Positions 25,721 through 34,344 of a DNA stretch of 38,255 nt are shown piece after piece. Positions within the stretch are counted from its first letter, which is position 1. Every line of letters begins with the position of its first letter. Both the position numbers and the translations under genes were made by a program. The notes beneath the pieces are model-generated. The model saw nothing but the letters and a program-made list of their open reading frames with translations, was not told the origin of the DNA and did no database searches. The stretch lies in the NCBI GenBank assembly GCA_965178525.1, contig CBCXVS010000029.1, positions 1-38,255 on the forward strand. The letters are read 5' to 3'. Source of the DNA: CBCXVS01 sp965178525 (lineage in GTDB: Bacteria > Tectomicrobia > Entotheonellia > Entotheonellales > Entotheonellaceae).

Positions 25721-26659
25721 CTACTCGTGATATTCCCAGAGATGTGTGCTTGTGTACCGTTCTCCGAGATCGTTAAAGAGCGTGACGATACGCCCGGCGC
25801 CAATGGTTTGTGCGACCGTATAGACGCCTTGCATATAGGCTCCTGAAGATTGTCCCACAAAAAACCCGGCGCTGGCGAGGCGCCAGCACATGGCGTAGGC
25901 ATCCTCGACCGCGACATCCACGCGGTAGTCGATCACACCTTGGTCGAGAATCTCAGGTATGATGGCGTCCGGGCTGCCAATCGGCTTCAGGCCTTCCACA
26001 CCTGGAAACGCCTCGGGAATCACCGCAATGACCTGGATATTCGGGTTGTGTTCCTTCAAGCGTCGGCCAATGCCGGTAATGGCGCCGCCGGTGCCGATGC
26101 CGCCCACGAAGTGGGTCAACTCCCCACGGGTCTGCTCCAGAATTTCGGCTGCGGTGCCATGATAATGGGCCTGCCAGTTACTCGCATTGCTGTACTGATC
26201 GGCAAAGAAATACCGCTCTGGTTCGGCCTCGGCCATGCGATGCACCTCGCGCAAGGCTTCGTCGTACCCTTTGAGCGCGTCCGTGGTGATGAGGGTAGCC
26301 CGATGCGCTCGAATGCGTTTGAGGCGCTCCAAGCTGGCATTTTCCGGCACCACGAGGGACACGGGATAGCCAATGGCCGCGCCCAGCATGGCATAGGCAA
26401 TGCCCGCATTGCCAGAGCTCGAATCCAGAATGATTTTGCCCGGATGCAGATCGCCACGCGCCAGCGCATCGAGCAGAATTTGGCGCACCGGACGATCCTT
26501 CAGGGAGCCGCCAGGATTGAAGTATTCGAGCTTGGCGTACATGTCCACCTCGGGAAACTCTTGCTGGAACACCTCTACCTTAATCAAGGGGGTATTCCCG
26601 ATCGTTCCGAGGAGCGGATACTGCTTGAGAAATTGGTCCTGTTCACTTGGCGATAGCAT
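25721..26659 (-). CDS. cysM: Cysteine synthase, CysM/CBS family PLP enzyme
   Basis: A 312-residue PLP enzyme that makes cysteine from an activated serine and a sulfur donor. NTPLIKVE opens the fold. The PLP lysine is in GGSLKDRP, the phosphate and substrate loops are SSSGNAGIAYAM and GGIGTGGAITGIGR, and the C-terminal PLP-N1 site is near VGQSSGAYMQG. Wording such as YAKLEYFNPGGSLKDRPV and SNWQAHYHGT resembles CysM-type (including O-phosphoserine-using) enzymes more than CysK, but the exact serine donor cannot be settled. The ribosome binding site is weak (AAGAAAGAG). The FIST gene follows closely. Confidence 0.88.
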   Translation of the reverse strand: MLSPSEQDQFLKQYPLLGTIGNTPLIKVEVFQQEFPEVDMYAKLEYFNPGGSLKDRPVRQILLDALARGDLHPGKIILDSSSGNAGIAYAMLGAAIGYPVSLVVPENASLERLKRIRAHRATLITTDALKGYDEALREVHRMAEAEPERYFFADQYSNASNWQAHYHGTAAEILEQTRGELTHFVGGIGTGGAITGIGRRLKEHNPNIQVIAVIPEAFPGVEGLKPIGSPDAIIPEILDQGVIDYRVDVAVEDAYAMCWRLASAGFFVGQSSGAYMQGVYTVAQTIGAGRIVTLFNDLGERYTSTHLWEYHE

Positions 26660-26921
26660 ACGACGTACTCTTTCTTCTCACTGACGCGCTGTGTCCCTCT
26701 TAGCTCTTGTCCCATCCATACGCTGCGGTATTGGGCATGGGTCGCTTGACTTCGATCTTACCACAAAATCTTGGGAATGGAACCACATGGCCGTGGTCTC
26801 TGGGAGGTTGCAGACGACTGTGCTATGATACGAGCCTTATCCGACAACCTAGTTTTCCGGATCTTGTGTGGCGTTGGAGCCATTCAGCCGGCCTTATATG
26901 TTGCCCCGTGGAGGGATGGTG

Positions 26922-27854
26922 ATGAAACTTGCAACGTTTCTGCTGCCAGGAGGGCGCCGGGGCCGTTTTGGCGTACTTCTGGCGCATGAATCCATCTTGG
27001 ATCTCCAGACCGCCGGACGGGTCCTCCAGCAGCGTCTACCGCGTGACCTGATGACGTGTATCCGCGGTGGCGAGTCAGCCCTGGCCGCTGTCCGCCAAGT
27101 GGTGGCCACAGCCGAAGCGCAACAGGGCCACAACACGGAGCTTGCCGCGGCCATCTACGCGCAAGAGGATATCCGTTTGCTGCCGCCCATCATGCCGGGC
27201 AAAATCATGGCAATTGGCCTGAATTATGCCGATCATATCGCCGAAGTTGGGAGCCAAGGAAATCCGCGTCCCTCCGGGTTTATTAAGCTCAATAGTAGCA
27301 TCATTGCGCATCAGGCCGCTATTCGTAAGCCGACCTGGACGAAAATGCTCGATTACGAAAATGAGCTAGCTGTGGTGATGGGCAAGGCCTGTCACGCCGT
27401 GGCGGCTGAGAAAGCCTATGACTATGTTTTCGGTTACACGATCATGAACGATGTCTCGGCGCGGGAGGTGCAGCGGCAGGAACGCCAGATTGGCAACATT
27501 ACGATCGGGAAAAATTTCCCGACCTCGGCGCCTCTGGGTCCTTGGATCGTGACACGGGATGAGATTCCCGACCCCCACCAGCTCCGTCTGCTGACGCGTG
27601 TCAATGGCGAGGTGCGCCAGAACGCCAATACAGGACAGCAAATCCACAAGATCCCGGAACAAAGTGCCTGGTATTCACATGCTGGCTTTGAGCCGGGTGA
27701 CATGATTTCGACCGGGACTCCGTCCGGCGTGGCTGCCGGCTATGCGGGACCTGGGTCATGGTATCTCAGACCCGGCGATGTCGTGGCGTGTGAACTTGAA
27801 GGGATTGGCTGCCTGGTGAACCCGGTTCGCCGGTCGCGCACGGTTCGCTCGTGA
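26922..27854 (+). CDS. Fumarylacetoacetate-hydrolase-family protein
   Basis: A 310-residue member of the FAH family, whose enzymes hydrolyse or decarboxylate acyl-pyruvates and related products of aromatic catabolism. GKIMAIGLNYADHIAE, MLDYENELAVVMGK (metal-binding glutamates), YTIMNDVSAREVQ, FPTSAPLGPWIVT and MISTGTPSGVA are the family landmarks in order. The frame is open from 26868, but GGAGGG at 26910-26915 is six bases before ATG 26922, favouring MKLATFLLPGG as the start. A TATGAT at 26823-26828 may be a -10 element. No pathway neighbours; it converges on bluB. Confidence 0.92.
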   Translation: MKLATFLLPGGRRGRFGVLLAHESILDLQTAGRVLQQRLPRDLMTCIRGGESALAAVRQVVATAEAQQGHNTELAAAIYAQEDIRLLPPIMPGKIMAIGLNYADHIAEVGSQGNPRPSGFIKLNSSIIAHQAAIRKPTWTKMLDYENELAVVMGKACHAVAAEKAYDYVFGYTIMNDVSAREVQRQERQIGNITIGKNFPTSAPLGPWIVTRDEIPDPHQLRLLTRVNGEVRQNANTGQQIHKIPEQSAWYSHAGFEPGDMISTGTPSGVAAGYAGPGSWYLRPGDVVACELEGIGCLVNPVRRSRTVRS

Positions 27855-27870
27855 TACCGGTATGGGTACG

Positions 27871-28620
27871 TCAACTCGGGGGTTGCCGTGCAGCCGTCAG
27901 GGCCGCGGTGAAGGACGTGCAGGGCTGCCCCCAGCCGTTCTCGTAAATGAGCGTGTCCAGCGCCAGACGCGATTTCCACCCGATTTCTTCCAGCATGGGG
28001 CGCGGCGGGAAGGAAACGGGGTAGCCGAGACAGAGATACGCCACGAGCTGAACCCCGGCAGGCAGATGCAAGGTTTGCTCGACCATCGCGGCATCCAAGA
28101 TGCTGACCCAACCGATCCCCACACCCTCGGCGCGTGCGGCCAGCCAAAGATTTTGGATGGCCAGACAGGTGCTATACAGATCCGTCTCGGGCATGGGGCC
28201 GCGTCCGAGCACAAACGGCTGATCGCGACGGCGATCACACGTCACCGCCATGTTGATCGGGGCCTCGAGAATTCCTTCCAATTTCAGGTTGCGATACAGG
28301 ACATGCCGTTCATCATGCGTCAATTTGGCCAGCTCCTGCGCGTTGATCCGGTCAAAAGAATCACGTATCTGTTGGCGGATGGCCAGTGAGGTGACGATGA
28401 TAAAATTCCACGGTTGCATGAACCCGACCGATGGCGCCATGTGGGCGGCTTCCAATATCCGCGCCAGGACGTCAGCGGGAAGCGGTCGTGCAGTAAAGTG
28501 TCGGATATCCCTGCGGGCCTGCATGACGCGATAGATCGCCTCGCGCTCAGAGGCCGAAAAGCGTTGTTTGGTCTCGGACGTCACGCCGTGCCCAGAATGT
28601 CCCGTTTCCCCTGTTGCCAT
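27871..28620 (-). CDS. bluB: BluB-type 5,6-dimethylbenzimidazole synthase
   Basis: A 249-residue flavin enzyme of the nitroreductase fold, resembling BluB, which fragments FMNH2 with oxygen to give the lower ligand of vitamin B12. RRDIRHF near residue 37, AAHMAPSVGFMQPWNFI, RNLKLEGILEAP, DLYSTCLAIQNLWLAARAEG and GIGWVSILD match BluB wording closely. The N-terminal 20 residues and a Pro/Ser tail are variable. It is transcribed away from the cobB gene 194 bases off, so the two probably share a control region. The cobalamin role is strongly supported by that neighbour. Confidence 0.9.
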   Translation of the reverse strand: MATGETGHSGHGVTSETKQRFSASEREAIYRVMQARRDIRHFTARPLPADVLARILEAAHMAPSVGFMQPWNFIIVTSLAIRQQIRDSFDRINAQELAKLTHDERHVLYRNLKLEGILEAPINMAVTCDRRRDQPFVLGRGPMPETDLYSTCLAIQNLWLAARAEGVGIGWVSILDAAMVEQTLHLPAGVQLVAYLCLGYPVSFPPRPMLEEIGWKSRLALDTLIYENGWGQPCTSFTAALTAARQPPS

Positions 28621-28763
28621 GTGTACTTACTCTCGTGTGTCCGGCTCCATCCGGCCGCGGCGTTGTCGTTTTTCCCGATAAATTTTCATACAGCATACCA
28701 CAGCTCTCGCGACAACCCATACCGATAGGCAGGAGAAAAACATCGGGCGTACGCGGGCGACCC

Positions 28764-28772
28764 TGTTATAAT
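28764..28772 (+). promoter_or_regulatory. Extended -10 element for cobB
   Basis: TGTTATAAT gives a perfect -10 hexamer (28767-28772) with an upstream TG, 42 bases before the ATG at 28815. No -35 match is visible at 17 bases, as is usual for extended -10 promoters. Confidence 0.5.
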
Positions 28773-28814
28773 CGCTTCAGCGTACGTTCCTAGGCTCGAT
28801 TGGAGAAGATGCTT

Positions 28815-30200
28815 ATGATGCATGACCCCATTCCCCGGCTCGTCATCGCCGCGCCTCATAGCCATGCTGGCAAGACTACCGTAACGCTTGCGATTTTGGC
28901 GGCGTTGGTCCGTCAGGGCATGCATGTGGCGCCGTTTAAGGTGGGGCCGGACTATATCGATCCGCAACTGCATCGGCGCGCGGCTGGACGTCCCAGCTAC
29001 AATCTCGATACGTATTTGGTGCCTGCCAAGCGTGTACGCGACACGTTCTGGCGCGTCGCGCACAGCGCGGATATTGCCATTGTTGAAGGCGTGATGGGTC
29101 TGTTTGACGGCAGCTCACCGACGTCACGGGTGGGCAGCACGGCGGAAGTAGCGGAGTTGTTACAGGCGCCGGTCGTGTTGGTGATCGATGCCGCCGGTAT
29201 GGCCGCCAGTGTCGGCGCCCTGATCCGTGGATTTCGGACGTATGATCCTGCGGTGCAGGTGGCCGGTGTGCTCTTGAATCGGCTGGGCGGGGCGGGACAT
29301 TATCGCTATCTCATCCCAGCGATTGAGCGTGAAGGGATCGAGGTGCTCGGTTATCTGCCTCAGGACTTGCAACTCGAGATTCCGGAGCGTCATCTTGGCT
29401 TGCTGCCCGCTTCGGAAGAGGATCGGGTGACGCCGCTGCTCGGGCGTTTGGCCGATCTGGTTGAGCGCTACGTGGATCTCGATGATCTCGTGCATCTGGC
29501 CCGGACGGCGCCACCCGTTGCATCCACCACGCCGGCCGTACCGCATGCGACATCAGCACGAGTACGAATTGCCTGGGCCCAGGACGAGGCGTTTCACTTT
29601 GTCTACCAGGAAAACCTCGATCTCCTGACGGCGGCGGGTGTGGAGATCGTGCCCTTTCGTCCGTTGTACGATGCGGCGCTGCCGGACGACATTGATGCGA
29701 TCTGGCTCGTAGGGGGCTTCCCGGAGCTATTCGCTGCCCAGCTCGCGGCCAATGCGTCCATGCAGGCTGCCCTACGCGCCTGTGCCGAGCGGGGACTGCC
29801 GATTTATGCCGAATGCGGTGGGTTTATGTATTTGTGCGAGTGGCTCGAGGATCAACATGGCGCGCGGCATCCGCAGGTCGGGCTCATCCCCGGCGGCACG
29901 CGGATGACGGAGCGGCTGCAGCAATTTGGCTATGCGGAGGCGACGTTTCTCCAGGATACGTTTTTCGGGCCGGCCGGCACCACGGTGCGGGGTCATCGCT
30001 TTCACTACTCGATCTACGAGCCTGCCCCGACATCACCGGCTTGCGCCTACCGCATCGTGCGGGCGCGGACTGGCGAGGAGCACCTGGAAGGGTTTCATAT
30101 CCATAATGTGTTGGCCACGTATTTTCATCTGCATCTGGGTAGCCAGCCGCAGATGGTGCGGTCTTTTGTCGATTTCTGCCACCGGTGCCGTGTGCGGTGA
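28815..30200 (+). CDS. cobB: Cobyrinate a,c-diamide synthase
   Basis: A 461-residue enzyme that amidates side chains a and c of cobyrinate (or hydrogenobyrinate) using glutamine and ATP in B12 synthesis. The P-loop-like start is VIAAPHSHAGKTTVTLAIL. PFKVGPDYIDPQLH, EGVMGLFDG and LNRLGG mark the DethB/CobQ domain, and IWLVGGFPELFA and the glutamine amidotransferase cysteine in YAECGGFMYL mark the C-terminal domain; FHIHNVLATYFHLH ends it. The frame opens at TTG 28800; GGAGAAG at 28802-28808 suits ATG 28815 (or 28809). It is divergent from bluB. No other cobalamin genes are in view, so the rest of the pathway lies elsewhere. Confidence 0.93.
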   Translation: MMHDPIPRLVIAAPHSHAGKTTVTLAILAALVRQGMHVAPFKVGPDYIDPQLHRRAAGRPSYNLDTYLVPAKRVRDTFWRVAHSADIAIVEGVMGLFDGSSPTSRVGSTAEVAELLQAPVVLVIDAAGMAASVGALIRGFRTYDPAVQVAGVLLNRLGGAGHYRYLIPAIEREGIEVLGYLPQDLQLEIPERHLGLLPASEEDRVTPLLGRLADLVERYVDLDDLVHLARTAPPVASTTPAVPHATSARVRIAWAQDEAFHFVYQENLDLLTAAGVEIVPFRPLYDAALPDDIDAIWLVGGFPELFAAQLAANASMQAALRACAERGLPIYAECGGFMYLCEWLEDQHGARHPQVGLIPGGTRMTERLQQFGYAEATFLQDTFFGPAGTTVRGHRFHYSIYEPAPTSPACAYRIVRARTGEEHLEGFHIHNVLATYFHLHLGSQPQMVRSFVDFCHRCRVR

Positions 30201-30277
30201 AACCTGGCCGGTCGGGCAGATGGTGACCCAGACGGCTGCCGAGGGAATGCTTCAACGCGGTGTGGCCCACATGCTAT

Positions 30278-30300
30278 ACCCCCCTTGCGGCAAGGGGGGT
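30278..30300. terminator. GC-rich perfect hairpin between convergent genes
   Basis: ACCCCCCTTGC and its exact complement GCAAGGGGGGT flank a single G. It lies 77 bases after the cobB stop and 28 before the end of the isocitrate-lyase-family gene. A T-run is lacking, so it may be a dispersed GC-rich repeat that also blocks readthrough in both directions. Confidence 0.5.
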
Positions 30301-30328
30301 GGAAGTAGGGCATGGGGAAAACCGGGTA

Positions 30329-31517
30329 TTAATCAGCGGCAGCCGCCTCTTCGTTACCCACCAATGACAGCTCCGCATCGGTTTTGCGAACGTCTTTGGC
30401 CTCAAAGCTCTGCGAGCCGAAAACCGTCCCACCGACGAAATAGGCCTTGGTGCCGGCAAGCTGGTTATGGCTCTTACTCGGAGTGCCTGAGGCCGTTTCA
30501 CGGTGTTGCTGATCCGGGAAGGCGTCAATGCCGCGCTTCTGGATGTCCATGAAGAATTCCCAACTGCCGTTGCGCCCGGCGTGGTTGTCTGCTAACGTCA
30601 TAAACATATATTTAAAACCCAAATCGGCCAGTTGCTCCATCGAGTAGAGCGGGAAGTGTTGTGGATTGGTCCAGTCGAAAGATGAAGAGAGATTAATGGC
30701 CAGTCCCAGGTCGGGGTGTTCTTTGCGGACCTGCGTGGCCCAATAGGTCATCGCTTCAAAATCCTGATCGGGGAATTCACACCAAGCCAAGTCGATGGCC
30801 CGCCGGTTATGGATTTCCGCCCGGGCATAGGCCAACGTGCGTTCCACGGCCAAATCGATACTGCCGGTGACGCCTTCGGGTGTATAGCGGGCGGAGGCGG
30901 CATCCGTGCGGGCGATGAGGACAAAGTCGTCAATGCCAAGCTGGTCGGCTTCGCTGCGGGCGGCCAGCAGGCGCTCGATATGCTTCTCCGTTGGCACCAG
31001 CACCTTGCCCGGCAAGTGTCCGCAGCGTTTTTCGGTTTGATCTTCGAGATGGCCGGCGGCCACGCCAGCCGATAGCATCTGTTGCATGAGCATCTGCACA
31101 TGGCCGAAACCGCCGTGGCCGTCTTCCATATCCATCACGAGAGGCAACGGATCGACGCGGTTGCCCGCGTTGACGTACTGTTCACGGACCCAATAGTTGC
31201 TCGCCCGCACCATACGGGCGGCCTGAGCGGCCAGTTCGCTGCGGCTGAAGACGCCGACATCGGTGACGCCGTGTTCTTCGACGGCATACGAAAAACCACT
31301 CAAATACCCGGCTTTGAAGCCCGCATAGGCGGCGAGTTTCATGCCACCGGCATTATAGAGACCGGGAGCAAAGACGTAGGGCTCATCGTCTAATAGCCGG
31401 CGCAGGATCGTACTTGGATGCGCTTGGGGGAAACGAAATTCCAAAAATCGCTCTTGCAGGAGTCTTTGAGGGGGTGATCTTACCTGCCATAATATCTTCC
31501 CAACATTTTTGGGCCAT
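30329..31517 (-). CDS. Isocitrate lyase/PEP mutase-family enzyme, frameshifted near its start
   Basis: The main frame (371 codons from TTG 31444) has the lyase barrel with DMEDGHGGFGH and LEDQTEKRCGHLPGKVLVPT, where KRCGH carries the catalytic Cys of isocitrate lyases. VLIARTDA and LAINLSSSFDW follow. The better start is ATG 31517, preceded by AAGGAG seven bases upstream, giving MAQKCWEDIMAGKIT. Dropping one G from the run of five at 31470-31474 joins it to PQRLLQERFLEFRFP in the main frame. The full protein would be about 395 residues, shorter than classic isocitrate lyase (about 430), so isocitrate or a methylisocitrate-like substrate remains open. Either a real frameshift or a homopolymer sequencing error. 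Confidence 0.85.
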
Positions 31518-31643
31518 TCCGCTACTCCTTCCGTCCGTCTTATGTATCATCATGTCCGAAGCGATAGCCTCGTGGCGACGGCGTGTCCTCGTCTACCGTC
31601 GCCTGAGCTATGGTGTATTCATAAGCTGCAAAGGGTAGCACAG

Positions 31644-31720
31644 AGCGAATTTTGTTTTCAAGCGAATTTTCGCTATTAATTTATTTTCGCTAAATATTTT
31701 TATTCGCTGTAAGCGAATAA
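31644..31720. promoter_or_regulatory. Six-half-site operator array between the lyase and ScfR-like genes
   Basis: AGCGAA or its complement TTCGCT occurs at 31644, 31661, 31669, 31686, 31703 and 31712, giving spacings of 17, 8, 17, 17 and 9 bases. Two pairs form inverted repeats: AGCGAA-TT-TTCGCT (31661-31674), and the perfect nine-base-arm TTATTCGCT-GTA-AGCGAATAA (31700-31720). The region is strikingly AT-rich for this genome. It is the natural binding site of the adjacent XRE/DUF2083 regulator, controlling both its own gene and the lyase. The regulator assignment is inference. Confidence 0.75.
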
Positions 31721-31823
31721 GGTTTGACCCATGTCCCACACCCATGGTATGCTTGCCATCTACAGCTCACCTCTCGCTTGAGAAACCAGGGGATGCAGGA
31801 GGCCCGCACAGGGAGACGCAGCC

Positions 31824-33342
31824 ATGCAGGGAGACGAAAACATTCGGGTTATTTTTGGCATGAAGCTGCGGCAATTTCGGGAACAGCTCGGCTATTCTCT
31901 CAAAATGCTAGCGCAGCGGACGGGGCTATCCCCCTCCTATCTGACCGAGATCGAAAAGGGCAAAAAGTACCCTAAAGCCGAAAAGATTCTTCAATTGGCC
32001 CAGGCGCTTGGCCTCTCGTTCGATGATTTAGTGTCGTTAAAACTCGAACACGAACTCAATCCCCTCACGGGTCTGCTCGCTTCCCCCTTGATGCAAGAAT
32101 TTCCCTTTCAACTTTTTGGCGTCACCCCACGGGACGTCATCGATCTGGTCACCCGTGCACCGAATGAAGCGAGCACGCTGATTCGGACGTTGGGGGAAAT
32201 CGCCGGCAGTTACGATATGCGTGTCGAACACTTTTTCTATGCTGCCTTGCGTTCCTATCAGGAGACCCACCACAATTATTTTGACGACCTTGAAAATGGC
32301 TGCGGCTACATTCGTGGCCGAACAGGGCTGGGATCCTAGCCCAGCGCTCGATCTCGATCTGCTGCGCACGATGTTGACCGACACGTACGGCTATGTGCTC
32401 GACGACACGACGCTCGATGATTATCCGGCGTTGCATGGCTTCCGGTCCGTGTGGGTGCCGGGTGACCCGCCGCGCTTGCTGCTGAACAGCAGGCTCCTGC
32501 CAGCGCAGAAGGCGTTTGTCCTGGGACGGGAAATCGGCTACCGCTACTTGGCGTTACGCGAACGGGCGACGACCTCATCACCCGCCGAAGTGCAGTCGTT
32601 CGCGCAAGTGTGGAACGACTTTAAGGCATCCGTGTTCTCCGGGGCCCTGCTCATGCAGGGCGAGACCCTCCTGGCTGATCTGGAGGCATTTTTTGCGCGT
32701 CCGCGTTGGGATGCGCCAGCGTTTCTGGCGTTGTTAGAGCGGTATGACGTGACGCCGGAAATGTTTTGCTATCGCTTGAGTGAGCTCATCCCAACCTTTA
32801 TGCAGTTGCCCCAGTTGCATTTTCTGCGGCTACATAACGCCGCCGGTAGTCAGATCTATCGCTTGACCAAGCATCTCAACATGTCACAGTTACCGCTACC
32901 TCATGGTCTTGGTTTACACGAACATTACTGCCGGCGGTGGCTTTCGGTTCAGGTCTTGCGCGAGTTGACCCAGCGGCAACAGCACGGCAATCGGCAGGCG
33001 CCGGTCGTGGGGGTGCAGCGCTCGCGGTTTCTTGAAAATGATGCCACGTATTTTTGTTTTAGCCTAGTCCGTCCCTTGGTCCTGACACCGACGACGAATA
33101 CCAGCGTCACGCTCGGCTTTCGCCTCGATGATACGTTCAAAGAAACCGTGCGGTTTTGGGATGATCCCGCCATTCCCAACGCAGAGATTAACGAGACCTG
33201 CGAGCGTTGTTGGCTCTCGGAAGCGGCCTGCAGCGATCGGGCTGTCGCCGCGACGATCTACGAGCGCGAACAGGGGGTCACGGCACGTAAGCAGGTGCTC
33301 GACGACCTTGTGACATCGTTGCAGACCGGGGTCAAGGTGTAG
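31824..33342 (+). CDS. ScfR/RamB-type XRE transcriptional regulator, frameshifted
   Basis: Two overlapping frames make one gene. The first (from ATG 31824, AGGGAG upstream) has a helix-turn-helix near residues 10-65 (LRQFREQLGYSLKMLAQRTG then LSPSYLTEIEKGKKYP). The second encodes the DUF2083 sensor domain with AFVLGREIGYRYL near the middle and the C-terminal CERCWLSEAAC cysteine cluster. Removing one A from the run at 32293-32296 joins DDLE to MAAATFVAEQGWDPS and gives about 505 residues, the family size. Known relatives (RamB, MccR, ScfR) control isocitrate lyase, glyoxylate and methylcitrate genes in response to acyl-CoA state; here an isocitrate-lyase-family gene is divergent next door, fitting that role. 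Confidence 0.87.
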
Positions 33343-33453
33343 GGTTTTGAGGGTGATACGCCGTCCGGACGTGTATTGCGGTAGGAGGGGCTTTTTTGAT
33401 ACAACTAGAAGCTACACGGTGTAGATAGACTTCTTGTTTGGGAAGGGCGTGTT

Positions 33454-34344
33454 ATGGACGCATTGTCGTTCACCCAGGTTCCGACCTTGAATCGCCCCAT
33501 TTTGCTGCTGGCTTTCACGGGCTGGAATGATGCCGGAACCGCTGCGACGTTTGCTGCCAGGTTTTTGCAGCAACGCCTCGCGTCGCGGAAGTTTGCCTCG
33601 CTGGATCCTGAGACATTCTATAACTTCGTCGAACAGCGTCCGACTATGCGGCTGAAGAATGGCGTGCGGGAGATTCGCTGGCCGGCGAATGAGTTCTCGT
33701 ATGCGAGCGATCCGGCTTTGGTGCGGGATGTGATTATTGGCCTCGGTGTTGAACCGCATCTGCGTTGGCAGGCGTATACGGATGCGGTCCTGCATGTGGT
33801 GCAGGAATGCAACGTCGAATTGGTCGTCATGCTTGGCGCGCTGCTCGCTGAGGTCGCGTATTCGCGCCCGGTACAGGTCACCGGAGCGGCGAGTGAGCCG
33901 CTCCTGGCGCAGCGGCTCAACCTCGGGGTGTCGAAATACGAAGGCCCCACGGGCATCGTCGGCGCCCTCAGCGATATCTGCCGACGCAAAGGTATCCCGT
34001 CGATCAATATCTGGGCCAATGTGCCGCATTACATCGCGGCGTCTCCTAACGTCAAGGCGGCGCTTGCGATCGTCCGGCGTGTGCTGACATTGTTGAATTT
34101 CAGTACGGATCTCCATGATTTAGAACGGGCGTCTACTGAATTCGATAAGCGCATCGCCGATGTGTTGGCCTCTGATCCCAAGGTGGCTGAATATGTCCGG
34201 CGTCTCGAAGAACGTGATGGCTTGGAGGACGAAGAGGGCACGCAGTTGGGGGATATCAATGCCTTGCCAAGCGGTGAGGAGCTAGCACGAGAGCTTGAAC
34301 AGTTTTTACGCGATCAGCGGCGCGAGCGTGATGACGACTCGTGA
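33454..34344 (+). CDS. PAC2-family protein (COG2047/proteasome-assembly-chaperone-like)
   Basis: A 296-residue PAC2-fold protein with PILLLAFTGWNDAGTAATFA at the start, FYNFVEQRPTMRLKNGVREIRWP, DVIIGLGVEPHLRW, VVMLGALLAEVAYSRPVQVTG, YEGPTGIVGALSDIC and WANVPHYIAASPNVKA. These are standard for the actinobacterial-type family, named after a eukaryotic proteasome assembly factor. No bacterial function is proven. The acidic tail (EELARELEQFLRDQRRERDDD) overlaps the end of miaB on the other strand by 31 bases. No proteasome genes are present here. Confidence 0.88.
   Translation: MDALSFTQVPTLNRPILLLAFTGWNDAGTAATFAARFLQQRLASRKFASLDPETFYNFVEQRPTMRLKNGVREIRWPANEFSYASDPALVRDVIIGLGVEPHLRWQAYTDAVLHVVQECNVELVVMLGALLAEVAYSRPVQVTGAASEPLLAQRLNLGVSKYEGPTGIVGALSDICRRKGIPSINIWANVPHYIAASPNVKAALAIVRRVLTLLNFSTDLHDLERASTEFDKRIADVLASDPKVAEYVRRLEERDGLEDEEGTQLGDINALPSGEELARELEQFLRDQRRERDDDS

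Noticed and set aside
28621..28814. Cobalamin riboswitch between bluB and cobB
   Set aside because: A GGCAGGAGA-like string near 28725 was considered as a B12 box, but the conserved CAGGAGACCUGCC core is absent.
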